A program made the position numbers and the translations under genes. Shown piece after piece: positions 42,959 through 54,127 of a stretch of 61,215 bases of DNA. The DNA comes from Desulfurococcaceae archaeon (lineage in GTDB: Archaea; Thermoproteota; Thermoprotei_A; Sulfolobales; Desulfurococcaceae), in NCBI GenBank assembly GCA_023269765.1, contig JAGDWH010000004.1, positions 1 to 61,215 on the forward strand, in the 5' to 3' direction. The notes under the pieces were generated by a model. It did not search any database and had not been told where the DNA came from. It saw nothing but the letters and a program-made list of their open reading frames with translations. How positions within the stretch are numbered: position 1 is the first letter of the stretch; each line of letters opens with the position of its first letter.

Positions 42959-44138
42959 GATCCTTCAGCGCCTTCTCTGCTACTGCTGCTACTTCTCTCT
43001 TAACCCTAATTAGCTTTGTAACGCCGTATCTTCCTCTACTCACAGTTTCGGCGATTAAAAGCCCCATCATGTCAAGCTGTAGCAGTATGTCACTAACGCG
43101 CCTCATTGTAAGCGGCTCTAAGCCCTTCTTCTTAGCCTCCTCTACGTACACCTGGTAAACCTCGCCGGTCGTTGCATACCCCTTCTTTAAAGCAGTACTC
43201 ACAGCGGCCTTGAGAACAATTTTCTGGTGTAGTGGAAGAGACGCTATGGCCTGAAAGACCCTGCCTTCTTCTATTTCAACGAGCGCTTTCTTGACGTGCT
43301 CTATAGTGACAACCTCCGCACCCTCTCTTTCTGCTATTTCACCCGAAATCCTCAGCAAATCTAGTGCTCTTCTGGCATCACCATGCTCTCTGGCAGCCAG
43401 TGCTGCACAGTAGGAGAGCACGCCATCGTCAATCACACCAGGCTTAAATGCTTTTTCAGCTCTCTGCTTCAATATAGTGTAGAGCTGCTCTGCATTGTAG
43501 GGCGTGAATACTATCTCTTCTTCTCCAAGACTCGAGCGAACGCGTGGATCCAGGTTTTCGACGAAGTAGAGGTTGTTGGTTATTCCAACAATCGAGACCT
43601 TAGCTTTTGAGAGATCCTCGTTTATTCTCAGAAGCTTGTAGAGCACGTCATCTCCGTTTTTCTTCACGAAGTAGTCTATTTCATCGAGGACCACTATGTG
43701 AAGCCCTCCCCAGCTCTCAAGAGCGTTAACATACCTTCTATAAACCTCGCTTAGCGCTAGTCCTGTATGTGGTACTCTTAAACCAATGCTCGAAGCTATT
43801 TGAGAAAACACCTTGTATGCTGTGTCCATTTTCCTCGTGTTGACGTACGCGTAGTTGAGTTTTACTCCAAGAGGTGCAGCCTTATCAACTAACTTCTTGA
43901 CGACGTACTTAGCCACGACAGTTTTACCCGTCCCCGTTAGCCCATATAAGAAAACATTGCTGGGTTTCTCGCCCTTGGCAGATACAACGAGTATCTCTGC
44001 CAACTTGGCAATCTCCTTTTCTCTGTGCGGCAGAGTGTCTGGTATATAGTCTGGGTGGAGTATTTCTCTGTTAGCAAATATCTTGGATGCCAGCCCCCGC
44101 TTCCTTATTATTTCTTCAATTATGTCGTAGTCCGACAT
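42948..44138 (-). CDS. cdc6: Orc1/Cdc6 replication initiator
   Basis: A 396-residue Orc1/Cdc6 protein: AAA+ domain with Walker A LTGTGKT near residue 67 and Walker B VVLDEIDYF near residue 150, sensor-1 VGITNNLYF, the arginine-containing DPRVRSSLGEEEI, a lid, and a C-terminal winged helix (about residues 300-395). It recognises origins and loads MCM. Archaeal origins often lie beside such genes; the 180 bases upstream hold the tRNA-Ala promoter but no convincing origin recognition box. DUF99 overlaps downstream. Confidence 0.95.
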   Translation of the reverse strand: MSDYDIIEEIIRKRGLASKIFANREILHPDYIPDTLPHREKEIAKLAEILVVSAKGEKPSNVFLYGLTGTGKTVVAKYVVKKLVDKAAPLGVKLNYAYVNTRKMDTAYKVFSQIASSIGLRVPHTGLALSEVYRRYVNALESWGGLHIVVLDEIDYFVKKNGDDVLYKLLRINEDLSKAKVSIVGITNNLYFVENLDPRVRSSLGEEEIVFTPYNAEQLYTILKQRAEKAFKPGVIDDGVLSYCAALAAREHGDARRALDLLRISGEIAEREGAEVVTIEHVKKALVEIEEGRVFQAIASLPLHQKIVLKAAVSTALKKGYATTGEVYQVYVEEAKKKGLEPLTMRRVSDILLQLDMMGLLIAETVSRGRYGVTKLIRVKREVAAVAEKALKDLEA

Positions 44139-44279
44139 AAGCGCAACCCAAAGCGTTAATGCTCGGACAGCCTCCAGCTAGAGGGCAAGCCTAAAGCCCT
44201 CCTAGAGAACTCCGGCTTGGAACCTCTCAGAGGTAGTGCCTCATGAATGGTATAAAAGCAATTTGTTGAAGTACGTAAT

Positions 44280-44289
44280 GTTTATAAAC
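44280..44289 (+). promoter_or_regulatory. TATA box of tRNA-Ala
   Basis: GTTTATAAAC, transcript start expected near 44310, nine bases before the mature 5' end. Confidence 0.6.
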
Positions 44290-44318
44290 CTAGAAGCTAA
44301 CTAGCTAGAAGTGAGTGC

Positions 44319-44408
<90 letters not shown>

Positions 44409-44454
44409 CCACTCCTCTCCTCTCTTAGGCGTAAGCAGAGTTGGGTCTAAGATG

Positions 44455-44466
44455 CCCTTTAAAAGC
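44455..44466 (+). promoter_or_regulatory. TATA box of the rpoH-rpoB operon
   Basis: CCTTTAAAAGCC with the transcript start expected near 44487, about 35 bases before rpoH. Confidence 0.5.
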
Positions 44467-44521
44467 CACTAAATTGTTTAGTATGCTGGGTAGTGATGCT
44501 TAAGGGGGTTGTTGCCGGACT

Positions 44522-44779
44522 ATGTCTAAGCAGGTGAATATCCTGGAACACGAGCTTGTGCCTAAGCACGAAGTCCTGTCACCGGAAGAAGCACTAAAAG
44601 TCTTAAAAGAGCTCGGTGTTCAGCCCTGGCAACTACCCTGGATATCTGCTAACGACCCAGTAGTAAAGGCCATAGGGGCTAAGCCTGGAGATATAATAAG
44701 AATAATTAGGAAGAGTCCTACTGCGGGCGTATCTGTTGCTTACAGATACGTAGTCGTTGAGGTGACAAAGAGGTCTTGA
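44522..44779 (+). CDS. rpoH: DNA-directed RNA polymerase subunit H (Rpb5 C-terminal domain)
   Basis: An 85-residue RpoH, equal to the conserved C-terminal domain of Rpb5 at the polymerase jaw. It has [19 protein letters not shown], then [20 protein letters not shown] and [18 protein letters not shown], an almost standard sequence. First gene of the polymerase operon; the end overlaps rpoB by 4 nt. Confidence 0.96.
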   Translation: MSKQVNILEHELVPKHEVLSPEEALKVLKELGVQPWQLPWISANDPVVKAIGAKPGDIIRIIRKSPTAGVSVAYRYVVVEVTKRS

Positions 44780-47700
44780 GCGAGCCCAAGGCTAACCCAA
44801 GTAAACTCACACGTGAAGACCTCTGGATAATCGCCGAGAAGTACTTAAGAGAGAAGGGGCTTGTCAGGCAGCACCTAGATAGCTACAACAGATTTATCAA
44901 CGAAGTGCTTCCATCAATTATTGAAGAATTTGGAGAAATACCCATAGCTGAAAACTGCGTACTCTACATAGAAAAGCCAAAGATAGGAAAGCCTATTTGG
45001 ATAGAAATCGATGGTACAACACAAGAAAAGACTCCTCTCGAGTGTAGAATTAGAAACCTAACTTACATGGCTCCAGTAAATGTGACTATAAGACTAGACT
45101 GCAAAGGCGTTACCGAGGAAGTCGACACCAAGTTAATGTACTTGCCTGTAATGCTTAAATCTGAAATAGACCCCTTGAGCAAGGAAACGCCTGAAAGACT
45201 AGTACAACTAGGCGAGGATCCGAAAGACCCTGGTGGGTACTTCATTATAAATGGCAGCGAAAAAGTGCTCGTAGCTCAGGAAGACTTGGCAAGCAACACT
45301 ATTCTAGTGGATTACGGGCAGGAAGGAACAGGCATAACTCACACAGCAAAAGTAATAAGCGCTACAAAGGGACGTAGGTCGCAACTCATCATAGACCGCA
45401 AGAAAGACGGTATATTCTACGCAAACATTAGAGGACACAAAATACCTGCCGTTATACTAATGATAGCTCTAGGGCTTGATACTCGCGAAATACTCTATGC
45501 TGTTGGACTAGACCCAGTATACCACGACTACTTGCTTCCGTCAATACTTCAAGCAGAACAAGCCCTACCAAAGCTCGAAATACCGCCCAACACGCCCGAG
45601 GACAAGATCAAGGAATACATTGAAGAGCACAAGAAGAAGATCGTCGAAGAAGCCCTCGATTTCATAGGCTCAAAGCTAGCCCCGGGAAGACCTCGTGAAG
45701 ACAGAATTAACGCGGCAAAGAGGTTCCTCGCCGAGCGCCTGCTGCCACACATAGGCACGGACCTCAGCAAAGAAACCCGGATACTCAAAGCCGTGTTTAT
45801 AGGCCAGATGATCGCGAGAATCATAGAGCTGATGCTTGGCTATAGGCAGCCAGATGACAAGGACCACTACAGAAATAAGAGGCTCAAGCTAGCAGGCGAT
45901 CTACTGGCGACGCTCTTGAGAACTTCTCTGACGGCTTTTGCGAGAGAAGTTGCAAAAGACGCGGAAAAGCAGCTGTCTAAGACGGGTAGAATAGACCTAA
46001 AGCGAACTCTTAAGCACACTTTGATTACTGATAGAATTATGCACGCCATGGCAACAGGTAACTGGCCCGGTGGAAGAACCGGCGTTAGCCAGCTGCTGGA
46101 TCGCACAAACTACCTCAGCACGCTTAGTCACTTAAGAAGAGTTGTGTCGCCACTTGCACGTGGACAACCACACTTCGAAGCAAGAGAGCTCCATGGAACA
46201 CAGTGGGGCAGGATATGCCCCTTTGAAACCCCAGAAGGGGCAAACATAGGCTTAGTCAAAAACCTCGCACTACTAGTCAATGTGAGCGTTGGAATAGACG
46301 ACAAGAACGTTGAAGAGCTGCTCTACGAGCTAGGCACAATGCCCATTGTTACAAAGAAAGTAAAAGGCAAGCTAGTAAAGGGCTTCCTAGATACCGTGCT
46401 CGAGAAGCTGGATAAAGGAGAGTCTGTAGAGGAGTACGCGAGCTGGGCTAGAGTATTCCTAAACGGAAAGCTAATAGGCTACCACCCGAACCCAGAGCAG
46501 TTAGTTAAGACCATTAGAACACTGAGAAGAAGGGGGAAGCTAAGCCACGAGGTAAACGTCGCACACTTACAGGTAAAGCACATACACGAAGTAGTAGTCA
46601 ACACGGATGCAGGGCGCATTAGGAGGCCATTGATAGTAGTGGAAAACGGTGTTCCAAAGCTAACAAAAGAGCACGTAGAAATGCTTAAGGAAGGCAAACT
46701 CACGTTCGACGACCTCGTTAGAATGGGGGTAATAGAGTACTTAGACCCCGATGAGGAGGAGAACGCCTACGTAGCTCTCACGCCAGATCAAGTAACTAGT
46801 GAGCATACGCACTTGGAGCTGTGGCCTCCCGGAATCTTCGGCATAACCGCCTCGATAATACCCTATCCAGAGCATAACCAAAGCCCGAGAAACATGTACG
46901 AAGCGGCCATGGCTAAGCAAGCTCTAGGACTAAGCAGTGCCAACTTCCAGAGAAGGGTTGATACGCGCGGGCACTTCCTCCATTACCCGCAAAAGCCCCT
47001 CGTTACGACAAAAGCCATTAAAGCGATAGGATACGAAGAGAGGCCTGCAGGACAGAACTTCGTAGTAGCTGTCTTAACCTACACAGGCTACAACATGGAA
47101 GATGCCGTAATATTAAACAAGAGCAGTGTTGATAGAGGTCTTGCCAGATCTACGTTCTTCAGGCTTTACTCAACTGTGGAATATAAGTACCCTGGTGGAA
47201 TACAAGACGAGATAACAATACCCCCCGCAAGCGTCCGCGGCTATAGAGGACACCAAGCATACGAACTGCTCGAGGATGATGGAATAGTAGCACCAGAGAC
47301 AGAAGTCCACGGAGGACAAGTACTAGTGGGTAAAGTAAGCCCGCCCAGGTTCTTCAGTGCCCAGGAATATGGTGTTGGAGGACTAACGAGGCAAGACACC
47401 AGCGTCGCCGTAAGACATGGCGAGAAGGGCGTTGTAGACGTAGTAGTCATAACATCTGACGACGAGGGCAACAAGCTAATTAAAGTCAGAGTCAGAGACC
47501 TGAGAATACCGGAACTAGGCGACAAATTCGCATCTAGACACGGTCAGAAAGGCGTAGTAGGCCTACTAGTACCTCAGTACGACATGCCATTTACTGAAGA
47601 AGGCGTAACACCTGATCTCATAATAAATCCACACGCGTTTCCAAGTAGAATGACTGTAGGTCAGCTACTGGAGTCTATAGCCGGTAAGGTTGCTGCGCTG

Positions 47701-48267
47701 ATGGGCGAGTTTGTAGATGCAACAGGGTTCTATGGTGAAAAAGACTTCGACAAGTTGAGAATAGTACTGAAGAAGCATGGCTACTTGCCGAATGGCGACG
47801 AAGTCATGTACGATGGTAGAACTGGAGAGAAGCTAGAATCGCCGGTATTTATCGGCGTGGTTTACTACCAAAAGCTGCACCACATGGTTGCAGACAAAAT
47901 ACACGCTAGAGCTAGAGGACCTGTTCAAATACTCACACGACAGCCAACTCAAGGAAGGTCTAGGGCAGGAGGCCTCAGATGGGGAGAAATGGAAGTCGAC
48001 TGCCTCGTGGGCCACGGAGCCTCGATACTACTCCGCGAAACGATGAGGGAGAGAAGTGATTTAACGAGAATATACGTGTGCGCGGAGTGCGGGCTTATGG
48101 GATACTACGACAAAAACAGGGGGGTATTTGTGTGCCCAGTACACAAAGACAAGGCAGAATTTAGAGTAGTTGAAGTCTCGTACGCCTTTAAGTTGCTACT
48201 ACAAGAGCTCATGAGCTTTGGTATAAGGCCTCGGCTGTATGTCGAAGACTTAAGTAGCGCGAGGTGA
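44776..48267 (+). CDS. rpoB: DNA-directed RNA polymerase subunit B
   Basis: A 1163-residue single-piece subunit B, the second largest polymerase subunit, forming one side of the catalytic cleft. It is not split into B' and B'' as in many methanogens. Landmarks are [17 protein letters not shown] near residue 155, [19 protein letters not shown] near residue 475, [15 protein letters not shown] near residue 915 and a C-terminal zinc ribbon (CAECG and CPVHK). TTG start inside the end of rpoH. Confidence 0.98.
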   Translation: MSEPKANPSKLTREDLWIIAEKYLREKGLVRQHLDSYNRFINEVLPSIIEEFGEIPIAENCVLYIEKPKIGKPIWIEIDGTTQEKTPLECRIRNLTYMAPVNVTIRLDCKGVTEEVDTKLMYLPVMLKSEIDPLSKETPERLVQLGEDPKDPGGYFIINGSEKVLVAQEDLASNTILVDYGQEGTGITHTAKVISATKGRRSQLIIDRKKDGIFYANIRGHKIPAVILMIALGLDTREILYAVGLDPVYHDYLLPSILQAEQALPKLEIPPNTPEDKIKEYIEEHKKKIVEEALDFIGSKLAPGRPREDRINAAKRFLAERLLPHIGTDLSKETRILKAVFIGQMIARIIELMLGYRQPDDKDHYRNKRLKLAGDLLATLLRTSLTAFAREVAKDAEKQLSKTGRIDLKRTLKHTLITDRIMHAMATGNWPGGRTGVSQLLDRTNYLSTLSHLRRVVSPLARGQPHFEARELHGTQWGRICPFETPEGANIGLVKNLALLVNVSVGIDDKNVEELLYELGTMPIVTKKVKGKLVKGFLDTVLEKLDKGESVEEYASWARVFLNGKLIGYHPNPEQLVKTIRTLRRRGKLSHEVNVAHLQVKHIHEVVVNTDAGRIRRPLIVVENGVPKLTKEHVEMLKEGKLTFDDLVRMGVIEYLDPDEEENAYVALTPDQVTSEHTHLELWPPGIFGITASIIPYPEHNQSPRNMYEAAMAKQALGLSSANFQRRVDTRGHFLHYPQKPLVTTKAIKAIGYEERPAGQNFVVAVLTYTGYNMEDAVILNKSSVDRGLARSTFFRLYSTVEYKYPGGIQDEITIPPASVRGYRGHQAYELLEDDGIVAPETEVHGGQVLVGKVSPPRFFSAQEYGVGGLTRQDTSVAVRHGEKGVVDVVVITSDDEGNKLIKVRVRDLRIPELGDKFASRHGQKGVVGLLVPQYDMPFTEEGVTPDLIINPHAFPSRMTVGQLLESIAGKVAALMGEFVDATGFYGEKDFDKLRIVLKKHGYLPNGDEVMYDGRTGEKLESPVFIGVVYYQKLHHMVADKIHARARGPVQILTRQPTQGRSRAGGLRWGEMEVDCLVGHGASILLRETMRERSDLTRIYVCAECGLMGYYDKNRGVFVCPVHKDKAEFRVVEVSYAFKLLLQELMSFGIRPRLYVEDLSSAR

Positions 48268-50921
48268 GCTCCTTGCTTACTACAAAGGTCTCTAAAATAA
48301 AGCTTGGCGTGCTCTCACCCGAAGAAATGCGCAGAATGAGCGTCACGTCAGTTGTAATGACAGACGTTTACGACAACGATGGAATGCCAATAGATGGAGG
48401 AATAATGGATAGGAGAATGGGCGCTATTGAGCCAGGAGAAGTATGCCCTATTTGCGGAAACACCAGAGATAGCTGCCCTGGGCACTTTGGCCACATAGAG
48501 CTTGCCAAGCCAGTTGTCCACGTAGCCTTTACAAAACACATACTCGCTTATTTAAGAGCCACGTGTGGGGAGTGCGGAAGGCTTAAAATACCTGAAGAAG
48601 AGAGACAGGAATACCTTAAGCTAGTGAAAGACCTCGAAGAACTCGGGCTTACGTACCTGAAGAAGAGGTTACACGAGTACATCAAGAGAAAGGCTGCAAG
48701 TGCGGCAGCATGTCCTCACTGCGGAGCGCCGGCTCAAAAGATCAAATTAGAAAAGCCGCACACATTCTATCTACAAACAGAATGGGGCCTGAGAAAACTA
48801 ACTCCTAGCGAAATCAGGGAAAGGCTTGAAAGAATAAGCGATGAGGATGTCCTACTCTTAGGCGGAGATCCCAAGGAAGCTAGACCTGAGTGGATGATTT
48901 TAACGGTCCTCCCAGTACCGCCGAGATCTGTAAGACCTTCTGTAACACTAGAGACGGGCATTAGGAGCGAAGATGACTTAACTCACAAGCTAGTCGATAT
49001 TTTAAGAGTAAACAATAGGCTGAGAGAGCACATTGAAAGCGGTGCGCCAAGTGCCATTATTGAAGAGGAGTGGGAGCTCCTCCAGTACCACGTAACTACG
49101 TACTTCGATAACGAAGTCTCCGGGTTACCCGTAGCTAGACACAGGAGTGGTAAGCTGCTGAAAGGCATTGCTCAAAGGCTAAAGGGCAAAGAAGGCAGAT
49201 TCCGAGGAGACCTGAGAGGGAAGCGCGTAGACTTTTCAGCGAGGACGGTAATAAGCCCTGATCCAAGCCTCAGTATAAACGAAGTGGGGGTCCCCGAGGA
49301 AGTAGCTAAAACACTCACTGTTCCCGAGAAGGTTACACCCTGGAACATAGAGTTCCTGAGAAAACTTGTATTGAACGGCCCCGATGTATGGCCCGGCGCG
49401 AATTACGTAATCAGACCTGATGGAAGGAAGATTAGCCTAAAATACGTTGACCGCAAAGCGGTAGCCGAGTCGCTGGAACCCGGGTATATTGTTGAGAGGC
49501 ACTTACTCGATGGAGATATTGTGCTATTCAATAGACAGCCCTCGCTACACAGAATATCAGTAATGGCTCACGTAGTGAGGGTTCTTCCAGGCAAGACCTT
49601 TAGGTTAAACCTGCTGGTGTGCCCACCATACAACGCCGACTTCGATGGAGACGAGATGAACCTCCACGTTCCTCAAAGCGAGGAAGCTAGAGCCGAAGCT
49701 AGATTGTTGATGCTCGTTGAAAAGCACATCTTGACACCAAGATATGGGGGGCCCATTATAGGGGGGCTTCAGGATTATATTAGTGGTGCTTACCTGCTCA
49801 CTATAAAGTCGACTCTGCTCAGTAAGGACAAAGCAGCAACAATACTTGCCGCAACTGGGTACTTGGGGGAGCTTCCCGAACCTGCTATTCTCAAGCCCAA
49901 AGAGCGCTGGACAGGAAAGCAGCTAATCTCGATATTCCTGCCAAAAGACTTCAGCTACAAGAGAAATGCCAAGATAAGTAGTGCTGCTGTATTGAGATGC
50001 CTTGACGAGGACTGCCCGCACGATAGCATTGTAATAATAAAGAGGGGTCTATTGCTTGAAGGGGTTCTAGACAAGGCCACAATCGGCAGGGAAGAGCCCG
50101 AGAACATTGTTCACTGGCTGATAAAAGACTATGGAGAGGACTATGGACGCTTCTTCATGGACAAGGTCTACAAGATGTTCATTAAGATGTGCGAAATAAA
50201 TGGCTTTACAATGGGATACTACCACTTAACGTTGAGCGCCGAAGCAAAAGAAGCCGTAAGTAAACTAGTGGAAGAGGGCCTGCATAATACTGAAGAGCTC
50301 ATAGTTATGTATAGAAGGGGCGAGCTCACTCCTAGACCAGGTAAGACGCTAGAAGAAAGCTTAGAAGATGACATTATAGACGTGCTTTCAAAGAGGCTCT
50401 TAGATAAAGTAGCAGACGTCATCACAAGTCACTTCAAGCTTAACAACCCAGTTGTTATAATGGCTCGTACTGGTGCAAGGGGCAACCCCATTAACTTAAC
50501 TCAGATGAGCGGCCTACTAGGACAGCAGACAGTGAGAGGAAAGAGGCTTAGCAGAGGGTATGCAGGGAGAATGCTGCCTCACTTTAAACCCGAAGATATA
50601 AGCGCTAATGCTAGGGGGTTTGTGAAGTCAGGCTTTGTCGACGGCTTAAGCCCCATAGAACTATTCTTCCACGCAGCAGCGGGTAGAGAGGGCTTAATCG
50701 ATACTGCCGTGAGAACAAGCCAATCCGGTTACATGCAGAGAAGGCTTATCAATGCCTTACAGGATCTCAGGGTCTTCTATGACGGAACGGTCAGGACTGC
50801 TGCTGGCGAAATCATACAGTTCTTGTACGGAGACGACGGCGTAGACCCAATGAAGAGCGACCATGGAAAGGCCGTCAACATTGATAGAATAATAGAGAAG
50901 CACGTAGGGTGGAGAAAATGA
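48264..50921 (+). CDS. rpoA1: DNA-directed RNA polymerase subunit A'
   Basis: An 885-residue A' subunit, the N-terminal two thirds of the largest polymerase subunit. It has the clamp zinc sites [17 protein letters not shown] and CGECG with CPHCG, and the catalytic loop [15 protein letters not shown] near residue 457, with the three magnesium-binding aspartates. [19 protein letters not shown] and the bridge-helix region lie near the end. GTG start overlaps the rpoB stop by 4 nt. The split from A'' is normal in archaea. Confidence 0.98.
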   Translation: MSSLLTTKVSKIKLGVLSPEEMRRMSVTSVVMTDVYDNDGMPIDGGIMDRRMGAIEPGEVCPICGNTRDSCPGHFGHIELAKPVVHVAFTKHILAYLRATCGECGRLKIPEEERQEYLKLVKDLEELGLTYLKKRLHEYIKRKAASAAACPHCGAPAQKIKLEKPHTFYLQTEWGLRKLTPSEIRERLERISDEDVLLLGGDPKEARPEWMILTVLPVPPRSVRPSVTLETGIRSEDDLTHKLVDILRVNNRLREHIESGAPSAIIEEEWELLQYHVTTYFDNEVSGLPVARHRSGKLLKGIAQRLKGKEGRFRGDLRGKRVDFSARTVISPDPSLSINEVGVPEEVAKTLTVPEKVTPWNIEFLRKLVLNGPDVWPGANYVIRPDGRKISLKYVDRKAVAESLEPGYIVERHLLDGDIVLFNRQPSLHRISVMAHVVRVLPGKTFRLNLLVCPPYNADFDGDEMNLHVPQSEEARAEARLLMLVEKHILTPRYGGPIIGGLQDYISGAYLLTIKSTLLSKDKAATILAATGYLGELPEPAILKPKERWTGKQLISIFLPKDFSYKRNAKISSAAVLRCLDEDCPHDSIVIIKRGLLLEGVLDKATIGREEPENIVHWLIKDYGEDYGRFFMDKVYKMFIKMCEINGFTMGYYHLTLSAEAKEAVSKLVEEGLHNTEELIVMYRRGELTPRPGKTLEESLEDDIIDVLSKRLLDKVADVITSHFKLNNPVVIMARTGARGNPINLTQMSGLLGQQTVRGKRLSRGYAGRMLPHFKPEDISANARGFVKSGFVDGLSPIELFFHAAAGREGLIDTAVRTSQSGYMQRRLINALQDLRVFYDGTVRTAAGEIIQFLYGDDGVDPMKSDHGKAVNIDRIIEKHVGWRK

Positions 50922-52138
50922 ACAGGGCTGCTACTGAGGAGGATCTACTAGTTGTGCTCAGCAAGTTTAAAGACAGGCTACCTCAATCCGTGTATAACGA
51001 GCTAGAACAAAAGCTCAAGAAAGCCGTTGAAAAATACAAGCTAACGGTTGACGAGATTGAGCGTATAGTCGATGATGTTTACAAGAGCTACTGTAGTGCC
51101 TTAATAGACCCAGGCGAAGCCGTTGGCACTATTACTGCGCAGAGCCTAGGAGAGCCCTCAACTCAAATGACGCTCAGAGTGTTCCACTATGCCGGTGTTA
51201 GGGAGTATAACGTAACTCTAGGATTACCAAGGCTCATAGAAATTGTTGATGCCAAAAAGCGCCCAGAGACCCCAATAATGGAGATTTACTTAGTAGAAGA
51301 GTACAGGAGAAACCTCGAAAAAGTAAGAGAAATCGCCAGAGCCATAGAGGCTACATACGTCGAGAACGTTGCAAGCGAGCTGAGTATCGACTACGCAGAA
51401 GGCACTGCAACCGTCATGCTAGACTCAAGCATGCTGGCAGATAAGGGACTAACCACAGAGCAGGTCGCCGAAGCGCTCAGAGGCGCTGACGTAGGTGAAG
51501 TACTTATTTCGCCCGACAACCCACTCGAAATAAGAATAATTCTCAGTAGCGACTACTTAGACCCAGCGAAGATAGAGAAACTTAGAGCAAAAATACTTAA
51601 CACGATGATAAAGGGCATAAAGGGGATAAGGAAGACCATCATTCAAAGAAGAGGCGATGAATACGTGATAATAGCTGAGGGAAGCAATCTCGAAGAAGTC
51701 ATGAGGTTGCCGGGAGTCGAGTGGAGGAGAGTCTACACAAATGACATACACGAAATCGAGAAAGTGCTGGGCATCGAAGCCGCTAGAATGGCTATTATAA
51801 GAGAAATCAAGAACACCTTAGACGACCAGGGCCTCGACGTCAACATACGCCACATAATGCTCTTAGCTGATGCAATGACGTGGACTGGCCACATAAGACA
51901 AGTTGGCAGAATGGGTATTGCGGGTGAAAAGCCAAGCGTTTTTGCAAGAGCTACTTTCGAAACAACTGTTCAAAAACTCGTAGAAGGTGCTGCATCAGGC
52001 GAGGAAGACTTGCTACAGGGAGTAACAGAAAACGTTATAATAGGCCAGATAGTACCTGTAGGTACTGGCATAGTCCAGCTGTTTATGGCTTCACCTGCAG
52101 TTAAGCGTAAAGAGCACGAAGGTGAGGGCAGTGAGTAG
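50918..52138 (+). CDS. rpoA2: DNA-directed RNA polymerase subunit A''
   Basis: A 406-residue A'' subunit, the C-terminal third of the largest subunit, including the trigger-loop region [20 protein letters not shown] near residue 70 and the later [22 protein letters not shown] 50918 overlaps the A' stop (ATGA) and has GGTGGA before it; GTG 50909 is the alternative. Confidence 0.97.
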   Translation: MNRAATEEDLLVVLSKFKDRLPQSVYNELEQKLKKAVEKYKLTVDEIERIVDDVYKSYCSALIDPGEAVGTITAQSLGEPSTQMTLRVFHYAGVREYNVTLGLPRLIEIVDAKKRPETPIMEIYLVEEYRRNLEKVREIARAIEATYVENVASELSIDYAEGTATVMLDSSMLADKGLTTEQVAEALRGADVGEVLISPDNPLEIRIILSSDYLDPAKIEKLRAKILNTMIKGIKGIRKTIIQRRGDEYVIIAEGSNLEEVMRLPGVEWRRVYTNDIHEIEKVLGIEAARMAIIREIKNTLDDQGLDVNIRHIMLLADAMTWTGHIRQVGRMGIAGEKPSVFARATFETTVQKLVEGAASGEEDLLQGVTENVIIGQIVPVGTGIVQLFMASPAVKRKEHEGEGSE

Positions 52139-52463
52139 TTTGCTTAAGCCAGATCTCGTTAAAGCCCTCCAAGTAGCGGCAAGAACGGGCCAAGTGGTTT
52201 ATGGAACTAGAAGAGTTGCAAAGCTACTACTACATGGAAAGGCGAAACTAGTAGTTATGGCCGCTAATACCCCGCCCGAAGTAAAGCGTGACCTAGTGTA
52301 CTACGCTAAGTTGAGCAAAATACCCGTAGTGATTTTTGAGGGCACTAACATGGAGCTTGGAACTATTATTGGGCGCCCCCACAGCGTAGCTGCTCTTGCA
52401 ATTATCGAGCCCGGTCAATCCAACATACTCGAACTAGCCAGGGAGGCTGAGACCAGTGAGTAA
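52131..52463 (+). CDS. rpl30e: Large-subunit ribosomal protein L30e
   Basis: A 110-residue L30e, a kink-turn-binding fold shared with L7Ae. TGQVVYGTRRVAKLLLHGKA and KLVVMAANTPPEVKRDL are diagnostic. GTG 52131, eight bases inside rpoA2, with GGTGAGG just before, is taken as the start. Part of the standard archaeal rpo operon between A'' and NusA. Confidence 0.96.
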   Translation: MSSLLKPDLVKALQVAARTGQVVYGTRRVAKLLLHGKAKLVVMAANTPPEVKRDLVYYAKLSKIPVVIFEGTNMELGTIIGRPHSVAALAIIEPGQSNILELAREAETSE

Positions 52464-52896
52464 AAGCAGCGTTAAAATAACTGCCGAAGAGTTCAGGTAT
52501 ATGGCTTTATTCAGTGAAATAACAGGCGTTACTGTGAGGGACTGCATAATTGATAATGAAAACAACCGCGTGATATTTCTAGTAAACCCCGACGAGGTGG
52601 GAAGGGCCATAGGTTCGCGGGGCTTCTTTGTTCAAAAGCTAAGTAAAATACTTGGCAAGACTATCGAAGTAGTAGGCTATAGTGATAAGCTCGAAGAGCA
52701 AGTTAAGTACGCCTTAGCCCCCGCGAGAGTCACAGATGTGAGAGTTGTTGAGAGGCCTAATGGCGTTAAAATAGTCTATGTAGCCGTCAACCCTGCCGAC
52801 AAGGCAATAGCTATTGGCAAAAACGGAAGAAATGTCCAGAGGGCAAGACTTGTTTTAAAGAGGCACTTTGGCATAGACTCCATCATAATAGCTTAA
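52456..52896 (+). CDS. nusA: NusA-like transcription elongation protein
   Basis: A 146-residue archaeal NusA homologue, consisting of two KH domains only: FLVNPDEVGRAIGSRGFFVQ near residue 42 and VAVNPADKAIAIGKNGRNVQ near residue 110, each with a GxxG loop. The bacterial N-terminal and S1 domains are absent, as in other archaea. GTG start overlaps rpl30e by 8 nt. Confidence 0.95.
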   Translation: MSKSSVKITAEEFRYMALFSEITGVTVRDCIIDNENNRVIFLVNPDEVGRAIGSRGFFVQKLSKILGKTIEVVGYSDKLEEQVKYALAPARVTDVRVVERPNGVKIVYVAVNPADKAIAIGKNGRNVQRARLVLKRHFGIDSIIIA

Positions 52897-52933
52897 AAAG
52901 CTCGTTTAAATGAAGTATGTGGGGTGCTTATCG

Positions 52934-53380
52934 GTGCCAGGAAAGAAGTCTCCGAGTGGAATGTACGCAGCGCGTAAGCTAATCGAAAAGAGGAAAAAGC
53001 TTAGGTGGTACCAGCGCGAGTATAGAAACCGCGTACTGAGAAAGCAGGGACTGATAAAAGACCCCCTCGAAGGAGCCCCAATGGCACGGGGCATTGTACT
53101 CGAAAAAGTTGGAGTAGAGTCACGTAAACCAAACTCTGCTATGAGGAAGTGCGTGAGGGTTCAGCTCGTCAAAAATGGAAAAGTTGTGACTGCCTTCGTG
53201 CCCTACGATGGCGGCATAAATTACATAGACGAGCACGACGAAGTAATTATAGAGGGCATTGGCGGCACTCTCGGAGGCTCCATGGGCGACATTCCGGGTG
53301 TCAAGTACAGGGTAGTCATGGTCAATGGCGTGTCTCTAAAGGCTCTTTGGCTGGGTAAGAAGCAGAAACCAGTGAGGTAG
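52934..53380 (+). CDS. rps12: Small-subunit ribosomal protein S12
   Basis: A 148-residue S12 from the decoding centre. Universal parts [19 protein letters not shown] and [14 protein letters not shown] are present, with [21 protein letters not shown] 52934, preceded by GGGGTG at 52921-52926, gives the usual [16 protein letters not shown] start; an upstream ATG at 52910 is in frame but unlikely. Confidence 0.96.
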   Translation: MPGKKSPSGMYAARKLIEKRKKLRWYQREYRNRVLRKQGLIKDPLEGAPMARGIVLEKVGVESRKPNSAMRKCVRVQLVKNGKVVTAFVPYDGGINYIDEHDEVIIEGIGGTLGGSMGDIPGVKYRVVMVNGVSLKALWLGKKQKPVR

Positions 53381-53392
53381 CTTGGTGATTTC

Positions 53393-53986
53393 GTGAGCGG
53401 GCAGGTAGTAAAGCTTGAAATAAGCGAGCCTAAGCTCTTTGGTAAGTGGAGCTATGACTTTATTGAAGTTAGAGACCCGAGTCTCAAGAGGTACATATGC
53501 TTAAAGCCAGTGCGGTTGCCTCACACAGGAGGCAGGCACGAGCACAGAAAGTTTGGAAAATCCAAAGTACCCATTGTCGAGAGGCTGATAAACAAGCTCA
53601 TGTATCCAGGTAGAAATACTGGTAAAAAGCACTTGGCTTACAACATCGTGAAGAAAGCCCTCGACATAATATACTTAAAAACAGGCGAAAACCCCATACA
53701 AGTGCTCATTAGAGCAATTGAGAACGCTGCGCCTCGTGAAGACACTACTAGAATAATGTATGGTGGCATAACATACCACGTATCAGTAGATGTCTCACCT
53801 CAGAGACGCGTCGATACGGCCCTAAAGCACATAGCTGAAGGTGCGCGTCTTAAGGCATTCAACAATCCACTACCAATAGAAGAAGCCCTCGCTGATGAAA
53901 TAATTCTCGCTGCCAGCAACGATCCAAAAAGCTACGCAATACAAAAGAAAGAAGAAATAGAGAGAATAGCATTAAGTAGCAGGTAG
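53393..53986 (+). CDS. rps7: Small-subunit ribosomal protein S7
   Basis: A 197-residue S7 that nucleates the head of the small subunit. [20 protein letters not shown] and [20 protein letters not shown] and [14 protein letters not shown] are family hallmarks. GTG start with GGTGA before it, 12 nt after rps12. It closes the rpoH-to-S7 run. Confidence 0.96.
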   Translation: MSGQVVKLEISEPKLFGKWSYDFIEVRDPSLKRYICLKPVRLPHTGGRHEHRKFGKSKVPIVERLINKLMYPGRNTGKKHLAYNIVKKALDIIYLKTGENPIQVLIRAIENAAPREDTTRIMYGGITYHVSVDVSPQRRVDTALKHIAEGARLKAFNNPLPIEEALADEIILAASNDPKSYAIQKKEEIERIALSSR

Positions 53987-54002
53987 TCATTTTTCTTTTC
54001 GT
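53987..54002 (+). terminator. Likely T-rich terminator after rps7
   Basis: The stop of rps7 is followed by TCATTTTTCTTTTCG, a pyrimidine tract of the kind that ends archaeal transcripts, and EF-1A has its own promoter 70 bases on. Confidence 0.4.
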
Positions 54003-54072
54003 CTTAACCTCGCCTACTCTAAAGCCTAAACTTGCCATCTAGGGTTCTCGAATACTTTTAAGGGTACTATAA

Positions 54073-54082
54073 GCTTTATAAG
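54073..54082 (+). promoter_or_regulatory. TATA box of the EF-1A gene
   Basis: GCTTTATAAG predicts a transcript start near 54103. That is downstream of the first in-frame ATG at 54095, so translation should begin at ATG 54128, which has GGTGATA upstream. Confidence 0.6.
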
Positions 54083-54127
54083 CCAATACAGGGTATGAGT
54101 GAGATACCGGACTTGGTGATAGTAGTC

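Noticed and set aside
44139..44318. Possible replication origin beside orc1/cdc6
   Set aside because: I searched by eye for origin recognition box cores of the TTCCA-TGGAAA type and saw only a partial GTTCCA on the minus strand; the AT-rich part is explained by the tRNA-Ala promoter.
48264..52138. Split of RNA polymerase subunit A into two genes
   Set aside because: The A'/A'' split is normal in archaea and is not a frameshift or intein remnant.
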